Shown: positions 59,604 to 64,000 of the stretch, in pieces
Position numbering within the stretch: the first letter of the stretch is position 1
Layout of the letters: the number at the start of each line of letters is the position of its first letter
Assembly (NCBI RefSeq): GCF_019112545.1
Contig: NW_025064896.1
Coordinates: 377,309 to 441,308 of the forward strand
Direction: 5' to 3'
Length of the DNA: 64,000 nucleotides
Source: Guyanagaster necrorhizus
Taxonomy: Eukaryota > Basidiomycota > Agaricomycetes > Agaricales > Physalacriaceae
The notes under the pieces: model-generated
The model's input: only the letters and a program-made list of their open reading frames with translations
The model's database searches: none
What the model was told of the DNA's origin: nothing
Position numbers and translations under genes: made by a program

Positions 59604-61009
59604 TGATATGCAGGCTATATGTCCAGCTCTATAATTTGCAAATTCTGCATAACACACTAGAATATGCTAGTAACTGAGGATCATTAGCCAGTAGAGGACT
59701 ATGGCTGAGGCTCCAAGCTGATAGTCATGCTAGTCACCAATACTAAGTCCAAATTGGACTTTGTAAAATAACATGGTCTAAGGATAAAAATCCTAAGTCA
59801 GATTTGAACTTAGAAAAGTTCAGCACCACACCTTGGAAAATACTAAGTCCAAGTTGGACTTAGAAATGGTACCTCAAATGGGGCCAATTCTACATGCCAC
59901 TAAGACAAGTATATTCTAACACAGCTAGAGGTATAATACCATAGCCAGTTGTGGAGTATTGAGTAGAGATAGCATCATTCAGGAGCAGTAAGAAGTGAGA
60001 CCCAATGATCTGTGGCTAGCACTGTGAGTTTTGACTCAAATGCCTAAGTCCAAATTTTCTAGGTATCAGGTGACCTAAGGGACTTAGAATTGAGAGGAAT
60101 AGAGTGGATAGGACCGGTTGACTGGGTCTGATCGATTGAGCTACTAAGAATAACTCAGAGGATTAAAACTCTGAGTAGACAGAAAGGAGTTAGGTACTCA
60201 CAGGCACTGTAGGCTTAAAATAAAGCTGTGCGGTGGCCAGGCGGGTCTGGGAAAGCCTAGAGGAGTCCAGGAGTGCTGTCATTCTGGAATAATGGCATGA
60301 TTCCGCTTTAAACAGGAGAAATATTATTTTGAATGCTTTATTTATAGATTCTATACCTGTTGTTGGTGTATAAAAGAAGGGAATGGGGGGAAAATAGCAA
60401 GCAAGCGACCCACCCCCGCATTCAGGCCTTCTAGCCCACTGTAGCTAGTCCCTGGGACAATGGATTTTGAGTTCTGCTTCGACTTAGTGATTTATTTAAG
60501 TTGCTTTGTCACTTAGAGAGAGGATTGGATTGGAATAATAACTGTATTTTGGATTTTGGATTAATTTGGGTTCCAAACTATAAGGGTTTTGGCATCAGAA
60601 TACAAGTTCTTTGGTTTTGAGGACTGCTAGCCTGCCAAGAGTGCAGCTAGTCAAGCCTAAGTGCTTGATAGACTTAGTATTTGGGTTTTGGGGTTCATTG
60701 GGTTTTGGAATATTCTAAGTTGATTTAGAGCGCAATTTGGCGTTCATTCTGAGTCCTAATTATACTTAAACATTGCTATAAACTACTCTCATGAGTATTG
60801 CATCTTTGAAAGCAAGATAGAGTTAAATAACTGTCTTTATTGACTGTTTCTTTGATTTTACTTAAGACTGCAAGAGTGCTTCTATTGTACTCAAAACAAC
60901 TAACCTCAACTGTATTTGGTGATTGTGTATTGAGTGGTTAGGTGTTGGTGTTTGAGAGTTCATTCCTCATTCACTTCTCTTAGTCACTTAGAAGTTACCA
61001 AGCACATCA
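59604..61009 (+). repeat. 1406-bp inverted unit, left copy (LTR-like)
   Basis: Exactly 1406 bp, starting TGATATGC and ending GCACATCA, so the ends are an imperfect 8-bp inverted repeat (TGATRTGC). It is almost identical to the reverse complement of 61504-62909, with only scattered transitions seen. It splits element G between ICIWAIH and HANNLAAKA. Flanks ATAG and ATGG may be a mutated 4-bp duplication. It contains palindromes CTAAGTCCAAGTTGGACTTAG (spelled in two halves around a central G) and a TATAAAAG box. No coding potential; most likely a solo LTR of another family. Confidence 0.8.
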
Positions 61010-61503
61010 ATGGATTGCCCAAATGCATATTTCTTGTTGGATGTTGACTGCTAGGATGGTCTCTCCATCCTCCATCTCTTCATTCCACCAGTCATCAGGA
61101 TCTTCATTGGGCAACTCAAAAGGGATTTTTCAGCATCTGCATCATGCAAAGGTTATCTTCCTGGTCTTCCAGTTGATCAGCAGATTGTGCCTGATCAGCC
61201 AGTCATATCCAAGGAAGACTTCTTTTGTGCCTTAGTCTGTGACTGCCAAGTTGATTCATTCCGAGTGATCCCTGATTGTGAGCCTAAGCTCTATGAATTC
61301 AGTGATTGAGCTGGCTTGATTTTTTGTTCCATCAGCATTGTAGATGGGGATTGGGGCAGCAGTAGCCCAGGTTGGGAGCTTGTGCTTGTCAATGAAAGCC
61401 TGGTTAATGGAACTCCCCATGCACCCACTGTCAATTAGTGTGGTTACTGTGTGGATAGAGTGAGCTATGAGAGTCTCGATCTGTGCTTTTGCAAGCAGGT
61501 CAT
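61010..61503 (-). pseudogene. Element G protease region between the inverted units
   Basis: Frame 61579-61256 overlaps the unit but contains the gypsy part TLIDSGCMGSSINQAFIDKH with D-S-G intact and TKNQASSITEFIELRL. It continues through the KEVFLGYDWL-type region near 61.2 kb to the break at 61009. It forms the ~0.5-kb spacer of the inverted repeat. Confidence 0.75.
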
Positions 61504-62909
61504 TGATGTGCTTGGTAACAGCTAAGTGACTAAGAGAGGTGAATAAGGAATGAACTCTCAAACACCAACACCTAACCACTCAATACACAATCACCAAATA
61601 CAGTTGAGGTTAGTTGTTTTGAGTACAATAGAAGCACTCTTGCAGTCTTAAGTAAAATCAAAGAAACAGTCAATAAAGACAGTTATTTAACTCTATCTTG
61701 CTTTCAAAGATGCAATACTCATGAGAGTAGTTTATAGCAATGTTTAAGTATAATTAGGACTCAGAATGAACGCCAAATTGCGCTCTAAATCAACTTAGAA
61801 TATTCCAAAACCCAATGAACCCCAAAACCCAAATACTAAGTCTATCAAGCACTTAGGCTTGACTAGCTGCACTCTTGGCAGGCTAGCAGTCCTCAAAACC
61901 AAAGAACTTGTATTCTGATGCCAAAACCCTTATAGTTTGGAACCCAAATTAATCCAAAATCCAAAATACAGTTATTATTCCAATCCAATCCTCTCTCTAA
62001 GTGACAAAGCAACTTAAATAAATCACTAAGTCGAAGCAGAACTCAAAATCCATTGTCCCAGGGACTAGCTACAGTGGGCTAGAAGGCCTGAATGCGGGGG
62101 TGGGTCGCTTGCTTGCTATTTTCCCCCCATTCCCTTCTTTTATACACCAACAACAGGTATAGAATCTATAAATAAAGCATTCAAAATAATATTTCTCCTG
62201 TTTAAAGCGGAATCATGCCATTATTCCAGAATGACAGCACTCCTGGACTCCTCTAGGCTTTCCCAGACCCGCCTGGCCACCGCACAGCTTTATTTTAAGC
62301 CTACAGTGCCTGTGAGTACCTAACTCCTTTCTGTCTACTCAGAGTTTTAATCCTCTGAGTTATTCTTAGTAGCTCAATCGATCAGACCCAGTCAACCGGT
62401 CCTATCCACTCTATTCCTCTCAATTCTAAGTCCCTTAGGTCACCTGATACCTAGAAAATTTGGACTTAGGCATTTGAGTCAAAACTCACAGTGCTAGCCA
62501 CAGATCATTGGATCCCACTTCTTACTGCTCCTGAATGATGCTATCTCTACTCAATACTCCACAACTGGCTATGGTATTATACCTCTAGCTGTGTTAGAAT
62601 ATACTTGTCTTAGTGGCATGTAGAATTGACCCCATTTGAGATACCATTTCTAAGTCCAACTTGGACTTAGTATTTTCCAAGGTGTGGTGCTGAACTTTTC
62701 TAAGTTCAAATCTGACTTAGGATTTTTATCCTTAGACCATGTTATTTTACAAAGTCCAATTTGGACTTAGTATTGGTGACTAGCATGACTATCAGCTTGG
62801 AGCCTCAGCCATAGTCCTCTACTGGCTAATGATCCTCAGTTACTAGCATATTCTAGTGTGTTATGCAGAATTTGCAAATTATAGAGCTGGACATATAGCC
62901 TGCATATCA
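61504..62909 (-). repeat. 1406-bp inverted unit, right copy (LTR-like)
   Basis: Reverse-complement partner of 59604-61009, same length to the base, plus-strand ends TGATGTGC and GCATATCA. One side is element G protease, the other the integrase C-terminus of another element. The flanks (GTCAT and TCAGG) show no good duplication, which suggests a recombined copy. Confidence 0.8.
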
Positions 62910-64000
62910 TCAGGTGATGAAGGTGGTGGCTGTTTCTGATTAAGAAATGCCAGGGCAATGTATAGTATCAACAGAACTTCATTAAATATGTCATGAATTT
63001 TCCAGTGTGTCAGAAGACATAGATGGTAGGTGGACACTCTAACTTGTCAGATTATAATGAAGAGGCCTGTTTGCTTGTCATCTAATTTACACTTCAGATG
63101 AGGGAGGTGGAGGTTGGTTGTGTCCAACCAGACCTTGTCATTTGGGAAGTAGTGGTATGCTGGATGGCAATGTTTATTATACTAGTTTTTCATTGCAGCT
63201 GCTGCCTTTTCAAGGATGATACAGGTTTTGTTATGAATCTTTGTTATGGTATTGGCAAATTCTGCAGATGCCAGTGTGGTAGTATATGACCATTGGGTCT
63301 GAGCAATGTTAGAGTGTCAGCTGTAGTTGACAAAGAATGGTGTTTTACCTGTGGCAGCATGGACTTGGTTATTGTGTTAGAATGCTACTAGAGCCAACCA
63401 TTCTATCCAGTCATCTTATTGGTAATTAATAAAAAGTTGCAAGTACTTTTTGACTTTTTGATTCACCCTCTCTGTCTGACCATCTGTTTATGGGTGATAT
63501 GCTGTTGAGGCATTATGATGTATGTTGAGGAGCTTGTATAAGTCATCCAAGAACTTAGAGATAAATTGAGGTTCTCAATCCAATATTACTGTTTAGGGCA
63601 TTCTATACTTTGTGTATACTTCATTGTGGAGGATCTTGGTCCATCCTTCTGATGTCAACTCAGTAGAACATGTGATCAGGATGATTGCCTTAAAGAATTA
63701 ATTGATGATGATAATTATAATATCATAGCTATTATATTCTGGGAGTCTGATGATCATGTCCACTGAAATATGAGTCCACAGGGATCTGGGTACTTCATTT
63801 GGGTATAGTGGGGCAGCTTATGCCTGGGTTAAAGACTTGTCTCATTGGCAGATTTTATATGCCTTGACATATCATTCAATGTTCTGACCTATCTTGGGCC
63901 ACCAGTATTCATGAAGGACCAGTTCTTTAGTCTTAGTGATTTTGGGGTGTCCAGCAGTTGTATGATCATGGCAAGTGGTGATGATCTCCTCTCATAATGC
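62910..64000 (-). mobile_element. Element H: chromovirus integrase relic (runs off the right edge)
   Basis: The minus strand begins in the integrase C-terminal region (FLNQKQPPPSSPDD, just before where the chromodomain should start). It continues upstream through the TTNLHLP-type region (~63.1 kb) and the integrase core toward 63.7 kb (DMIIRLPEYNSY-type motif) and the zinc end. CpG is depleted and stops are frequent. The chromodomain and 3' LTR are missing at the junction with the inverted unit. Confidence 0.7.

Noticed and set aside
59604..62909. A single large foldback (TIR) DNA transposon
   Set aside because: The spacer is gypsy protease, each arm has its own complete termini and an identical length, and no transposase is present; two LTR-like units fit better.
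10321..64000. A CRISPR array or bacterial operon in the repeat-rich part
   Set aside because: Repeats are LTRs and decayed retroelement genes; no short regularly spaced repeats exist and the genes have spliceosomal introns.

Overview
The window comes from a filamentous basidiomycete, most likely an Agaricomycete. The evidence is short GT-AG introns of about 50-65 bp, a fungal Dicer, a mushroom-type F-box protein, multi-exon P450s, a DUF6533-like membrane protein and Ty3 chromoviruses. All calls come from reading the sequence; no database search was run.

Gene islands. Bases 1-10 kb carry the 3' half of a Dicer gene (+), an intronless F-box gene (-), a nine-exon class III (GABA-type) aminotransferase (+) with a GC-AG intron at the PLP lysine, and a twelve-exon P450 (-). 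A decayed P450 exon copy lies next to that P450. Bases 26.5-33.4 kb carry a DUF6533-like fragment (-), a complete eleven-exon DUF2236/mpaB-like oxygenase gene (+) and a P450 (+) that looks frameshifted. CpG is normal in both islands.

Repeat blocks. Bases 10.2-26.5 kb and 33.4-64 kb are nested LTR retrotransposons almost without CpG, full of C-to-T and G-to-A changes and in-frame stops. In the first block a Ty1/copia element (-) is split by chromovirus A (12650-25872, TSD TGAAT). A in turn holds a further element B, a Ty3/gypsy element (14442-21727, -) and a solo LTR (TSD ACAAC). In the second block element E's LTR is split by chromovirus C (34681-53129, 467-bp LTRs). C is split between protease and RT by chromovirus D (39442-49696, -, 533-bp LTRs, TSD GAAAG). 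Beyond E lies element G with a young, CpG-rich solo LTR (58292-58713, TSD CAAGG). Next come two 1406-bp units in inverted orientation (59604-61009 and 61504-62909) and a further integrase copy at the right edge.

How it fits together. The chromoviruses share a likely self-priming design: the sequence just after the 5' LTR is complementary to an LTR motif about 33 nt downstream of a TATA box. CpG decay explains the variant forms of that motif. Dicer, the 1.4-kb inverted repeat and the CpG decay all lie in one window and bear on silencing of repeats, but a functional link between them is only inference.
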